Shown here piece after piece: positions 1 through 10,515 of a DNA stretch of 64,000 bases; within the stretch, counting starts at the first letter, position 1; every line of letters starts with the position of its first letter. The DNA is from Poteriospumella lacustris. Lineage: Eukaryota > Sar > Chrysophyceae > Chromulinales > Dinobryaceae. The DNA lies in NCBI GenBank assembly GCA_008000375.1, contig SMOI01000057.1:68115-132114 (forward strand), read 5' to 3'. Below the pieces are notes generated by a model. The model saw nothing but the letters and a program-made list of their open reading frames with translations. It ran no database searches and was not told where the DNA came from. A program made the translations under genes and the position numbers.

Positions 1-2
1 AG

Positions 3-3000
3 CTACGTCGTCAGGGAGTCATTGTCTCCAATTCCTTGGCAGAGTTTGATTACTTGCCCTCCATGACGTTGAATGCCGTCGAACCACGTGTGATTTCCGC
101 GGAAGGTGGAACAGTCGTCTCGGTGACGGTACAGAAGTATCTCAACTCATCGTTGCTCCACTATTGCCGTTTCAACGACGTCATGACACGCTTCGTCATT
201 GTCAATACGTCGAGTGGCCATTGTGAAGCCCCGGCATTCCAAGTGGATTCGGTCGAATTCGCGTTGTCGGCGGGCAAATTCAATGATTTGGTGGCTCCCG
301 TGACACTGACGGTACACCATCCCTTGTTCCCCATCTTCTTGGACCCCAATGTGTTGGTCGCGGGAAGTGAAGGCGTAATCAATGTCTATTTCGAGTCCAC
401 GATTCCTGAGTCGGTGGATTTGGAATGTCACATTGATGGTTCGATTGCATCAATGAGCTTCCAGGGTGATTTCATCACTTGTGCCCACGACGCACTCGAA
501 GCTGGTATGCATACACTGTCCTTGTTGGCGAATGGGGCGGAATTCTATTCCGTTCCATTGGAAAGTCGTCTACCGTATCGTATCTTGTCGGTTTGGCCAC
601 AATATGCATTTGTGGATCAATCATCTGCGATTCAAGTCGAGTTAAGTGGACTGCAATACGAAGAATCCATTGCCCATTGTTGCTTTGGTACCTACAAGGT
701 TCCTGCTTCCGTGATCGCTTCCAATCACTGGCAATGTTACACACCCACCATGCCAGAAACAGGTGTCGTGGAAACCTTGGTGTTGCCCGTGGGCATGGCC
801 TTCGGTGAAAACTTCTGTGAGTTTTCCACGTTGGACATAACGTTGTTGCCGCATCTGGTCTTTGGACAACGATCGTTGCAAAGTGGCTTGATTTATGGTG
901 GCGATACGGTGGTCCTTCCGTTGAACATGAGTGTTCATTTGGATGTCGTGTATTGTCGCTTTGGGCGCACGATTGCCGCTGGTCAATTCCTTCCCAACAA
1001 GGGTATTGTATGTATTACTCCGTCGTCGCCACGTGGCCTGTACGAGGTGGAAGTCTCGGTCAATGGGGTGGACTTCCAATTGTCCGGAACATCGTTCGAG
1101 TTCCTTTTGCCGGGTGCTACTGCCTATGCGACGAATACGACCAAGGTCAATGCTACCATCGATATGTCGTTGGTTCCGGTGATCTATTCGTTGAGTATGA
1201 ATTCCTTCCCTGCCACGGGACAGTTTAACGTGTTCGTGACCGGTGTCAATTACAACTACGAATCCGTGTGTAAGTTGGCTTCCGGGGCAACATTGGAAAC
1301 GGTATATTTCAGTGCGACGAAATTGCAATGTTTCATGCCCGTTCGACCGGCGGGAACCGATGAATTGCTCGTGGAGAATAAGGACACGGGTTATGCCTCG
1401 ACCGGCGTTTCGGTGGAGTTTGTTACCAGTCCAACGGTCTTTGCGGTCACGGGAGCATCGGTTTCTCCAGCGTTTGGTCCTCGTAATCGACAAACGATCA
1501 TCACGGTGTCAGTCCCCGGAATCAACGGTGCCACTGGCTATTCTTGTTTGATTGGTGAGCAATGGGTCCCCTCTTTCAATGTGACGAACAATACCTTGAG
1601 TTGTATCGCTCCGGCGAACAGCTTTGTCGGTCAAGTGAAGGTACAGGTGGGTAACCCCGACCCAGTGCTGTTGGATGGTTATGGTCTCTTTGAATACGTC
1701 GACGATCCTATCGCCTACGATGTGCAACCTAAATCCGCTACGGCGGGTGCTACCTTGATCATCTTTGGACGCGGCTTTTCCAAATTCCCTTCAATGTCAA
1801 TGATTGTGGGATCCACTGAATCGAATTGTAGCATTGTCTTCGATGAACGATTGGTGTGTGATGTCCCCGATGTCGCTGCCGACGACTATCAGATTTTCTT
1901 GACGACGAATGGACAACATTTGATTCAAACGGGATTGGAATACAATCACTTCACGGCCGTGAAATTGACGCGATTGTGGCCGTACAATGGACCTGCCTTG
2001 AAAGGACAAACCGTGTTGTCGATCTATGGTGCCAATTTCCCAGAAACGATTGATGTGTATTGTTTGATTGACACGGTCATGGTGCCCGCGACGGTGATCA
2101 GTTCTACGTTGGCTCAATGTCGTGTCCCTCCACATCAACCGGCGGTGGTGAAAGTGGCCTTGTTGGCAGATGGGGTGCCCTTGCATCCTCGTACACAAAG
2201 CTTGGATTTCGCCTATGTTCCCGATGTATCCGTCGTCCGTGTGACACCTGATTTCGGTTATACGGCGGGTTCGTTCCCGATTTTGGTCATAGGCAGCAAT
2301 TTCTTGAATACCTCGTCGTTGGGTTGTATGTTTGCCGACATGAAATCACGCGGTATCTTCTTGAGTAACACCTCCTTGGTATGTCTGTTGCCATCAACGT
2401 TGGGACGTCCAGAATTAGCAGATCGAACGAACATCACGGTGGAAGTCACGGTCAATGGTTACGATTTCTCCGATAGCAAGCGTTCGTTTGCATACAGTCA
2501 GCCCTGTGATCGTGGCTTCTTTTGCCCCGGTCTGACGCGTCAATTGTGTCCTAACGGAACCTATTGCCCCGAGAACTCGCGTAACTTTACGTTGTGCCCA
2601 CCAGGAACGTTCCAACCGATGCAAGGTCAAACAGGATGTGTTCCCTGTGCCGTTGGGTATCTCTGCCCCGACCAGGGTTTATCGCGCCCGATTCATTGCC
2701 CCAATGGTCTGATTTGTGATAGTATGGGACTGTCCGCGACGAATAAGTTGTGTCCGGCTGGTTCGTACTGTTTGAATACGACGAAATCGAGTTCGGTGGA
2801 TGAGTTTGTGGGTTTGACGGGTTGGGTACAGAACAACATCACCGGTTCCGTCTCATTCGATGAATCGGTCTTCAACTATTCTTACACGACCTGGCCATCG
2901 CCCGCGGTGGGTAAATCGCGTCCGCAGGCACCGCCGGAGTCCTCGTGTGATGGATTGGTCTGTCAAGGAGGATCCGGACAGGCGTTGGCCGAAGCGCCGT

Positions 3001-6000
3001 TCCCCTGCCCCATTGGTCACTATTGCCGTGCCGGTGCGGGTACCCAGATTCCTATTCCCAAGAATTTCAGTTCTCCGCAACGTTGTTTCGATGGATTCTT
3101 CTGTCCTCGTGGATCGTATAGTCCGGAAGGAGCGGGCCCATGTCCGAACGGTTACTTCTGCCCGACTCAATTGTACGCGATCATCTGTCCTGCGGGTACG
3201 TACTGTCCTGGAGTTGGTAACACGGCTCCGGTTGAGTGTTATCCGGGCACGTACAATCCGTTTGAAGGTCGAGCGAACTGCACGGTGTGTCCTGCGGGCT
3301 ATATTTGTCCTGGCTGGGGTCTCTTGTTGCCTGAGCCGTGTCCAGCTGGTTTTGTGTGCACTTCGTTGGGGTTGTCGTATCCTGTGGTCTTGTGTCCCGG
3401 TGGTTACTACTGCGGTGAGGGAACGATCACGTTGGATCCCTCGGATCCCACGCCGTTGCGTCCCAAGGTATGCAAGGAAGGCGAGTTCTGTCTCGGTGGT
3501 GTGGCCAGCAAGATCAATGTGGAATGGATCAACAAACAACCGTGGGGATCGACCCATCCACAACTGTGTTCGGAAGGTACCTATTGTCAAGCCGGAGCGT
3601 ATCTATCGTCTGGTTCGGGTCTATGTTTCCAGGGACACTATTGTCCACCGAATACATCGTTCCCCATCTCTACACCACTGGGTAACTTCGCGTCTGGTTT
3701 AGGTTCCGTCGCACCGACGTTGTGTTATCCGGGCACCTATGCCCCTTTGGAAGCCCAAATCAAGTGTGATAGCTGTCCGTCGGGGTATACGTGTACGAGT
3801 TACGGTACTTACATTCCTGCGATTTGCAAGAAAGGCACGTATCGTTCGCAAGTCGATTCGTTGACGTGTGTCAACTGTCCCGTGGGCACGTATTCGTATG
3901 AAACGGGTGCGCCAGATATTTCGATGTGTTTGCCCTGTCCCCAAGGTGCGGTGTGCCCCATCGTGCAAATGACCACGTTTGCGGAGAGTAGCACGTGTCC
4001 CAACGGGTATATCTGTGGTGCGGGAACGCAGTTGTCGAATCAATTCACGCACTTCGCGCCGGCCGGATACAGTACCGACACGGGTACCATGCCCGAAGAT
4101 CAGTACAACGAGCCCTGTGACTATGGGTTTTACTGTCCTCGTGGTACGCCCTTGAATCAAAACGAAGCGAGCAAATGTACCGTCGGTGCGTTCTGTCCCA
4201 AGTCGACGCCGGTATCACCGTCGCGTGAAATTTTGTGTCCGGAGTACACCACGTCGCCGACGGCCACGACGGCGGTCACCGCTTGTGAGATTTACGCCAC
4301 ACCAGTCTGTCGTAAGGAGTTGGTTTTGACGACGAATCCGTTGGAAACGGTCTATTACTATTCAAAGTTTACGTACACGTTGCAAGACGATTTGACCACA
4401 TCGATTACGTTGGATTCCTCGTTGTCGGTGACTTCCCCTACGGGTGAAGTGCAAGTGGTGGAAGTCATTCACCCCTTGAATACGACGAGTTCGACCCCTC
4501 CCTGGCGCAACGATACGATTGAAGCCTTCCGTGCATGTCCTCCGTATGGTACGGGCGATGGTGGGGAAACGGTCACGATCATAGGACGGAATTTCAAGGA
4601 CACCGAGTTGAATTTCTGCAAATTCCGAGCCTGTTTGAGTTCCAACAGTGGTCAACATTTGCGTCGTTGTCGCAATCAAATCAATGCTGCGAATGGTAAC
4701 AGTTTGGATCTCGTGGGTGAGGTATCGGAAGCGTCTTATATCACGAAGGCGAAGTATGTCAGTCCAACCCGCATGGAATGTACGACACCGGAGTTCCTCT
4801 TCAACGACGATGAGTTCAATCCGAGTTTTGAGACGCACAACTATGAGTGCATGTGGTTGGATGCGTTTGGGAACAATGTCACGGCGGGGACGGGCAATTT
4901 CTCGTACGTCCGCCCCTGTGATACGGTCGCGGGAACAGTTTGTCCGAATAAGCCGATGAAAGGATATGAGTTCTTCAGTCGCTTGGTCTTCCCCTGCACC
5001 ACGACGGAAAGCTATAACAAGATCTGTGGCGATACCCCCATCAAGGGCTATATGATGAACCCCTGCATGTCGGGCGAGGTCCTCGTGGAAGTGACGAATG
5101 ACGGTGAGCATTACTCCGGTGGAGATGACTTGGAAGGTATCTTTTTGATCTCCACCGTGCGGTTCTACGACCATGACACGATCTATGACAACTTCAAGAA
5201 CTATACGGTCAATGCGACCTTTGCTGTATACACGATGGTCATGCCCGAGTACTATTACACGAATCCCGACATCTTGGAGATGGAACGTGCGCATTGTTCG
5301 CTGCCGTTGTACATGGAAGAATCGGATCGTCCACGTGAACAGGACATTTACTTGTTGAAAGCGATGGAAGTGGCCAACTTGCGCATTGATTTGAGCTTCT
5401 TGCCCTCGTCGATGACCTACGGTCAGCATTACATCATCTCCATCTACGTTCGCCCCAGTCGTTGTGACAGTAACTTCTGCAACACGGCCAGTGTCCAATT
5501 GCCCCCGGAAGAATTCGTGCCGTGTCAATCGCCCATTGGCTTTTCGCATTGGTTCAAGCAGTCGACGATCCCGAAGAACGTCGTGAACAACATCACCATC
5601 TTCGCCTTGGATGATCTCCTCTTCCAAGTGCAAATCCACATTCCGTATGGGCTCTTCGCGGCGTATCGCCCCTTGTTCTACAATACGACCTCGGTACGTA
5701 TTCATTCTCCGTCACGTGCCCGATCGATTGAAGGTTTGGACATGACCAAGATTCGCACGCGCGAATTGACGCCGCATGTCTCGTTCGTGAAGCAAACGGT
5801 GGCCATGCAGTACTTCTTCTGTGCCGTCGTCTATCAAGATGATTCCACGTCCGTCTATCAACCTTTGAACTTACCCCCACGCTATTCCGACTACGCCGAA
5901 GGACGTGCCCTGATCATGAACAATGTCTCGTATGGTAACCCGGATGTCCCCCTCGTGTTGGACAATTACGACGACATTAACTTTGGTGTGGACTTCTGGA

Positions 6001-9000
6001 TGATGCCCGCGACGACCCCGTCGGAAAGTAAAGAACAACTGGACGCGTATTTTGAAACGTTCCATGAAACGACGTATGATTCGGTGACGGGGTATACCTT
6101 CGCCTTCCAGACGCTGGTGATTCCGTATTTCCCGTATTTCTCGAACTGCTACGGATTCGACTCGTACATTCCGATTTGGTACGTCACGGAGAACGAAGAC
6201 ATGTGTGCCTTGCCGGTCATTTATTCTTCGTCGTGGCCACGGTACAAATTTGCGGCGTTGCCACCACAAGATCAAATCTCGTTTGTGGGTCCGTTTGATA
6301 TCTTTACGGATCCCATCGCCGATTGGTGTGAAGTGACGTTGCAGTGCAATTACGAAGAACAATTGACGACGACGGAAGCGACGGCCCGATGGTTTGAATT
6401 GGAAGCCGATTCGACGTTGTTCAATTTGATTCGTACGCCCATTGACTATTACCAATACACGGGGCGTAAGAACATTACCGTCTCTCGTGAAGATGGTGGT
6501 GGTGGGGCGTACGTCGCGGAATTGGCGGCGATTACGACGGATAACTTCATTCCCGTGAACATCGTCCGTACGACGGCGTCGTCGGGTTGTACCTTGCAAT
6601 GTTTCCCGCGAACGTTTACGTTGGAGATTCGTTATTATCAATTTGATGCGCATAACAAACGTATCATTGCGGCGTCGTTGTCAGAAAGCGATTTTGATCG
6701 TGATACGAAGCGTACCGATTACGAATTGACGATCAATTTCCGTCCGTTGGGGTTCATCGATTTGATTTTGGCGTTCGCCTTTGACACGTCGATTTTCGTT
6801 GTGCTGTTCATTTTGGTGGGGTTCTTCACCGTCTTCATTTCGTTTGGCAGTTGGTTGATTACCCGCGTGACGACGTTGTTGCAGAATCCACCGCAATTGC
6901 GTTTGTTTGGTATGTTGGCCCTGATTGTACCGCCTCCGATGGCCGGTGTCACGATGGCCGTGACGATGATTTGGTTCATGACGGCGTTGGCGAATTATTT
7001 CGTCTACGGTGCCTTTGTGTCCGATCCCAATTCGCCCACGGAAACGGCCGCCTCCGCGCAATACATTGACCAGTATCCGCTGTTGTATAACAACTTATCG
7101 ACGGGTCCAGGTTCGGCGGAAGAGATCTTGGCCGCCCGTGCGGGTCGTATTGGAGTTGCGTTCATGATCATTGCCTTCTGTTGCTTTGCGGTGGCGTCGA
7201 AACTGTATTTCCCGAAGGAGGAAACGAAGCGTGAATTAGAAGTGGCGCAGAAACGAACACCGCTCGCGAAGAAACATGATTTGTGGCAGCCGGTGCTCTG
7301 GAAGAAACTAAATTTTGTGTTTTCTTCGTTTGTGCTGGGTACGTTGCTCGTCTGTGCGTTGTACTTGTCGTTCTGGTCGGATTTCGGCACGTTCTTCTAT
7401 CAAGTCTTCGTGATGTATCTGTTGATGGGTGAATTCATGGCGTACATTGCGGAACGTCAGTTGCAAGATGCGATTTTGGTTGCGCCGTTGAAATGTGCGT
7501 ATGGTTTCACGGCGGGTTTGATTTCGTTTGGTTCTCCGGATTTTTTGGCGTTTATCTTGTCGAGTTACGTCGAATTCGCGGTGACGTCGTTTCAACGTGT
7601 GTTTCAGAAGTTCTACGTCGATGGAATTACCACGTTCGTGGGCTTGATCTTTCAAAAGGGCATGCAATTGCTCGTCCGCATCGTCCCGAAGTATTTACAA
7701 GGCTACGAGATCTTCCGTCAGACGGAAGAAGCGGAAGAAGATTACCGCAAACGCGCGGTCGAAGGTATCGCGTTGCAAGACGAAGAAAACGAATCGGTCG
7801 AGCCGATTCTGGAATACTTTGGCGATGTCTGTTGCGATACCGTCATCAGTTGGTATTCCCCCTTTGTCGTCTACTTGCTGATGCAATATCGTATTCCGAT
7901 TTACATCCCCGTCGCGTACGGGATTCGTCAATCGGATATGGTCATCTACATGGTCTATCAATTGTTCGCGATTCTTTTTCAACCGTTGGTCGATATCTTC
8001 AATCATTCGCAGAATGAATTGTTCTATGGCTGGAAGATCTACGAGTACCTCGTGTACTCGCGGTATCGTTTCTTACAGCGCGAGACCCGTTGGAAAGGTA
8101 TGGAGAATTCATTGGACGAATGTATTGAAGAAGGGCTGCGTCGGTTGGATCAGATGTGTTTCTCGTCGCAGTACTTTTTGATGTTGACGATTCAATTCAA
8201 CGGCATCATCTACGTGATGTTGGCGTATCAGATTTGGATTCAAAACAAGTATTCGCCGTTCTCCGATCCTGCGGTGTTTTTCATCGGCGGGTACCTCTTT
8301 GCCTTGTTTTTGGTGTTACGCCATGGCGTCTTGTGGTTGGCCGTGCGCTTGAAAGTGTGGCGTATCAAACATGAGAATACTGCGTGGCATATTGTCCAAG
8401 AGGAAGAAGATGAATTGGATGTCCCCGCGTGGGAAGAAATCAAGGGCGCGTCGACAGAAGCGTTTTTATTGAATCAACGTATCACGAGTGAAACCTTCCG
8501 GTACAAATTCTTGAACTACAATCGCACGTGGTTGATCAATCAATTGCCTCAATTGTTAACTCCACGCACCTTGCGTCGTTCCCGTCCGTATTTGATCAAT
8601 CAATTTGAACGAATCATCAACGCGAAACGCGACGATATTTCGGATGATTCCGATGGCGCCGAAGAGAAGAAGTTTGGACCCGTCGCGTTGACAGCACCGT
8701 CACGGAACATCATTCGTTGGTGGCTGGGACGTGCACGTCGTCGTATGCGCTTGCGTAATTTCGTCGAGCCTTTGATCAAACGTGCACGCGGTGCGCAATG
8801 TGAACAATGCTTGTCGCGCAAGCAGCTGCAAGTGGAATACGAAGTGGATTTGGATACGATGGCGGCGATGTACGATCGATCGTATCCCGGTGACGAGGAA
8901 GTCGATCAAGTGCAATGGAAGACCTTCTGGACGAACAATCAGCGTTACCATACGATCTGTTTGGCGTGTATCACGAAGCGAAAGGAAGTGGAAGCGAAGA

Positions 9001-9419
9001 AGGCCCTGGCGTCGGGTGGATATGACCCGCTGTACGACGATGACGAACAAGAAGCGTATCCAGAATGGGGCCCCGTCTTCTTGTCGGCGGCGTCCAAGGC
9101 GATCATGTTGAATTGGTACAAGAAAGCACAGAAGCTTCGGGCGGGCAAACGTAAGCAACGTGTTCGCAAGGACAAAGTGGTCAAGGATATCAGTGACGAT
9201 GAAGGTGACGAGCCAGCGTTCTCGTGGTTGAAGGAAGGCTTGCAGGACATTACCCCCGCCAGCAAAGCCATCGCTGTCAAGTGGATGCGTACCGCACGTG
9301 CACGTTTGCAGCAAAAGCGTGGCAAAGGTGCGGGCTTACGTGAACGCGATGTGACCAAGGACGATGAGATGGGGGAAGGATTCCGTAGTGGCGCGAAGTC
9401 CAAGATGCAACGGAAGTAA
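3..9419 (+). CDS. Giant IPT/TIG and GCC-repeat multi-pass membrane protein (5' partial)
   Basis: One uninterrupted frame runs from the window edge to a TAA at 9417-9419, with no in-frame stop before it, so the true start lies upstream. Residues are counted from position 36. About 1-820 hold a series of IPT/TIG-like beta-sandwich modules with spaced cysteine pairs. About 822-1420 form a cysteine-rich array of GCC2/GCC3 (ephrin-receptor-like) repeats with recurring CPAGTYCP and CPxGYxC motifs. Another IPT-like segment starts near 1498, followed by a long extracellular-looking stretch. From about 2239 to 2771 there are roughly eight to ten hydrophobic helices. The cytosolic tail is charged, has a CEQC..CLAC pair near 2921, and carries three basic W-containing motifs. 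The layout suggests a surface receptor or adhesion protein; the ligand is unknown. A 9.4-kb intronless gene is unusual beside intron-bearing neighbours. Confidence 0.85.
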   Translation, partial: LRRQGVIVSNSLAEFDYLPSMTLNAVEPRVISAEGGTVVSVTVQKYLNSSLLHYCRFNDVMTRFVIVNTSSGHCEAPAFQVDSVEFALSAGKFNDLVAPVTLTVHHPLFPIFLDPNVLVAGSEGVINVYFESTIPESVDLECHIDGSIASMSFQGDFITCAHDALEAGMHTLSLLANGAEFYSVPLESRLPYRILSVWPQYAFVDQSSAIQVELSGLQYEESIAHCCFGTYKVPASVIASNHWQCYTPTMPETGVVETLVLPVGMAFGENFCEFSTLDITLLPHLVFGQRSLQSGLIYGGDTVVLPLNMSVHLDVVYCRFGRTIAAGQFLPNKGIVCITPSSPRGLYEVEVSVNGVDFQLSGTSFEFLLPGATAYATNTTKVNATIDMSLVPVIYSLSMNSFPATGQFNVFVTGVNYNYESVCKLASGATLETVYFSATKLQCFMPVRPAGTDELLVENKDTGYASTGVSVEFVTSPTVFAVTGASVSPAFGPRNRQTIITVSVPGINGATGYSCLIGEQWVPSFNVTNNTLSCIAPANSFVGQVKVQVGNPDPVLLDGYGLFEYVDDPIAYDVQPKSATAGATLIIFGRGFSKFPSMSMIVGSTESNCSIVFDERLVCDVPDVAADDYQIFLTTNGQHLIQTGLEYNHFTAVKLTRLWPYNGPALKGQTVLSIYGANFPETIDVYCLIDTVMVPATVISSTLAQCRVPPHQPAVVKVALLADGVPLHPRTQSLDFAYVPDVSVVRVTPDFGYTAGSFPILVIGSNFLNTSSLGCMFADMKSRGIFLSNTSLVCLLPSTLGRPELADRTNITVEVTVNGYDFSDSKRSFAYSQPCDRGFFCPGLTRQLCPNGTYCPENSRNFTLCPPGTFQPMQGQTGCVPCAVGYLCPDQGLSRPIHCPNGLICDSMGLSATNKLCPAGSYCLNTTKSSSVDEFVGLTGWVQNNITGSVSFDESVFNYSYTTWPSPAVGKSRPQAPPESSCDGLVCQGGSGQALAEAPFPCPIGHYCRAGAGTQIPIPKNFSSPQRCFDGFFCPRGSYSPEGAGPCPNGYFCPTQLYAIICPAGTYCPGVGNTAPVECYPGTYNPFEGRANCTVCPAGYICPGWGLLLPEPCPAGFVCTSLGLSYPVVLCPGGYYCGEGTITLDPSDPTPLRPKVCKEGEFCLGGVASKINVEWINKQPWGSTHPQLCSEGTYCQAGAYLSSGSGLCFQGHYCPPNTSFPISTPLGNFASGLGSVAPTLCYPGTYAPLEAQIKCDSCPSGYTCTSYGTYIPAICKKGTYRSQVDSLTCVNCPVGTYSYETGAPDISMCLPCPQGAVCPIVQMTTFAESSTCPNGYICGAGTQLSNQFTHFAPAGYSTDTGTMPEDQYNEPCDYGFYCPRGTPLNQNEASKCTVGAFCPKSTPVSPSREILCPEYTTSPTATTAVTACEIYATPVCRKELVLTTNPLETVYYYSKFTYTLQDDLTTSITLDSSLSVTSPTGEVQVVEVIHPLNTTSSTPPWRNDTIEAFRACPPYGTGDGGETVTIIGRNFKDTELNFCKFRACLSSNSGQHLRRCRNQINAANGNSLDLVGEVSEASYITKAKYVSPTRMECTTPEFLFNDDEFNPSFETHNYECMWLDAFGNNVTAGTGNFSYVRPCDTVAGTVCPNKPMKGYEFFSRLVFPCTTTESYNKICGDTPIKGYMMNPCMSGEVLVEVTNDGEHYSGGDDLEGIFLISTVRFYDHDTIYDNFKNYTVNATFAVYTMVMPEYYYTNPDILEMERAHCSLPLYMEESDRPREQDIYLLKAMEVANLRIDLSFLPSSMTYGQHYIISIYVRPSRCDSNFCNTASVQLPPEEFVPCQSPIGFSHWFKQSTIPKNVVNNITIFALDDLLFQVQIHIPYGLFAAYRPLFYNTTSVRIHSPSRARSIEGLDMTKIRTRELTPHVSFVKQTVAMQYFFCAVVYQDDSTSVYQPLNLPPRYSDYAEGRALIMNNVSYGNPDVPLVLDNYDDINFGVDFWMMPATTPSESKEQLDAYFETFHETTYDSVTGYTFAFQTLVIPYFPYFSNCYGFDSYIPIWYVTENEDMCALPVIYSSSWPRYKFAALPPQDQISFVGPFDIFTDPIADWCEVTLQCNYEEQLTTTEATARWFELEADSTLFNLIRTPIDYYQYTGRKNITVSREDGGGGAYVAELAAITTDNFIPVNIVRTTASSGCTLQCFPRTFTLEIRYYQFDAHNKRIIAASLSESDFDRDTKRTDYELTINFRPLGFIDLILAFAFDTSIFVVLFILVGFFTVFISFGSWLITRVTTLLQNPPQLRLFGMLALIVPPPMAGVTMAVTMIWFMTALANYFVYGAFVSDPNSPTETAASAQYIDQYPLLYNNLSTGPGSAEEILAARAGRIGVAFMIIAFCCFAVASKLYFPKEETKRELEVAQKRTPLAKKHDLWQPVLWKKLNFVFSSFVLGTLLVCALYLSFWSDFGTFFYQVFVMYLLMGEFMAYIAERQLQDAILVAPLKCAYGFTAGLISFGSPDFLAFILSSYVEFAVTSFQRVFQKFYVDGITTFVGLIFQKGMQLLVRIVPKYLQGYEIFRQTEEAEEDYRKRAVEGIALQDEENESVEPILEYFGDVCCDTVISWYSPFVVYLLMQYRIPIYIPVAYGIRQSDMVIYMVYQLFAILFQPLVDIFNHSQNELFYGWKIYEYLVYSRYRFLQRETRWKGMENSLDECIEEGLRRLDQMCFSSQYFLMLTIQFNGIIYVMLAYQIWIQNKYSPFSDPAVFFIGGYLFALFLVLRHGVLWLAVRLKVWRIKHENTAWHIVQEEEDELDVPAWEEIKGASTEAFLLNQRITSETFRYKFLNYNRTWLINQLPQLLTPRTLRRSRPYLINQFERIINAKRDDISDDSDGAEEKKFGPVALTAPSRNIIRWWLGRARRRMRLRNFVEPLIKRARGAQCEQCLSRKQLQVEYEVDLDTMAAMYDRSYPGDEEVDQVQWKTFWTNNQRYHTICLACITKRKEVEAKKALASGGYDPLYDDDEQEAYPEWGPVFLSAASKAIMLNWYKKAQKLRAGKRKQRVRKDKVVKDISDDEGDEPAFSWLKEGLQDITPASKAIAVKWMRTARARLQQKRGKGAGLRERDVTKDDEMGEGFRSGAKSKMQRK

Positions 9420-9870
9420 ACCTCTCGATGAGAGAGGCAGGCAAATGAAGGAGGAGAGTCTTCAAGGTGACGATGGCAGTTCATTTGGTCGCCCGTTGGG
9501 GGTGTGATGGGAGGTGGTGATGACTCGCGGTCGAGATATGTAGGATCGATTGTGGTCCTGTCTTAGCGAGTGTACGCGACATGTTGTGCTGTGCCTTTAC
9601 TCTGTATGTGTTTGTGTGTGTTTGTGTGGTGTTGTGTGCGTGTGTGTGTTCTACTATCTCTTCACCGAGATTCATTCAAAACAAAAACAAAAAAACGAAA
9701 AACAAAAAAGAATATACCTAAAATCCCATAAAAAGAAACGAAAGTAACCATGATTACGAATAACTATACTACACATACTAGTCTATACTTCTTGGTGCAA
9801 CGACGTTGCGCTTGACTCTTTCCCTTGTCTCGCGACCGCTACGCGACCGTTTGTTTGGTTGTTTGTTGGG
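9420..9870. other. Convergent intergenic gap, T/G-rich then A-rich
   Basis: This lies between the giant protein (+) and the GFA gene (-). The first 240 bases are G/T-rich with TGTGTG runs (about 9600-9650). From about 9675 the strand changes to A-rich with AAAAAC-like runs. No gene is seen; it probably holds the two 3' UTRs. Confidence 0.6.
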
Positions 9871-10374
9871 TTACGTAGACCCATGAGATTCCGATGAGAG
9901 AAGGACATCGACTGCGGGAAACCAATTGGCTTGCCAACGTTCGATCTTCTCGGCGGTGGTCAACGTGCGTGGTGAAACAGCCACGGGGGATGCAAAGACC
10001 TGCGCAAAGTTCGGAATGATACGATAGTTGATTGCCCCGATGCTCTTTGTCACGGTACTGTCGACTGCATCATGAAGATGGTGAAGGACGTGTGTCAGAA
10101 CTCCACAGTGTGAGCAGAAGTAGAAGGAGGCTTGAGAATCGGTGTCGCCTCCTTGTTGAAAACTGGTCACGCCGTACGAACCACATCGAATTTGTAGCTT
10201 TCCGCGTGGATCAGAAACATACGCTGCTCCATGGGCTTGACAAAAGGAACAATCGCAGGCTCTAGGTGAAAATCCGGTCGTCTCGTAGGTAACTTCAACG
10301 TCAACTTGGATGTTCCCACAGAAGCATTGTCCGTGCAAAGGTGATGCCGCCATGTTTTCGATGTTGATCTCCAA
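9871..10374 (-). CDS. GFA (glutathione-dependent formaldehyde-activating-like) zinc protein
   Basis: This 167-residue intronless protein has the three cysteine clusters of the GFA/CENP-V fold in order: GQCFCGNI near residue 15, CDCSFC near 40, and FCSHCG near 87. These would bind structural and catalytic zinc ions. Length and spacing fit small GFA-domain proteins, which are linked to adduct formation between formaldehyde and glutathione, although most family members have no proven substrate. The start at 10374 is the first in-frame ATG; a second Met seven codons later is also possible. Only 141 bp separate it from the divergent DUF285 gene, so the two may share a promoter. GFA genes are common in bacteria and fungi, so horizontal origin is possible but not shown here. 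Confidence 0.8.
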   Translation of the reverse strand: MEINIENMAASPLHGQCFCGNIQVDVEVTYETTGFSPRACDCSFCQAHGAAYVSDPRGKLQIRCGSYGVTSFQQGGDTDSQASFYFCSHCGVLTHVLHHLHDAVDSTVTKSIGAINYRIIPNFAQVFASPVAVSPRTLTTAEKIERWQANWFPAVDVLLSSESHGST

Positions 10375-10515
10375 CTCGTTCCTCGTTCGGTTGCTGTCAA
10401 ATCATGAAGTAGTGATTGATTAAACCAACGCTTGCATTGACATATTGTTGCATAATAGCCCCCAGCTTTTGCTTTTTACCAAAAGGCTCCATGGACGCGA
10501 CGGTCAATCGAAACG

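Noticed and set aside
642-1493. 283-residue minus-strand frame in the IPT region
   Set aside because: Same reason: antisense shadow of repeated Thr/Val/Gly codons.
4362-5705. 447-residue open frame on the minus strand inside the giant gene
   Set aside because: Arg/His/Ile-rich shadow of the strongly coding plus frame; no motif, no start context, codon pattern explained by the other strand.
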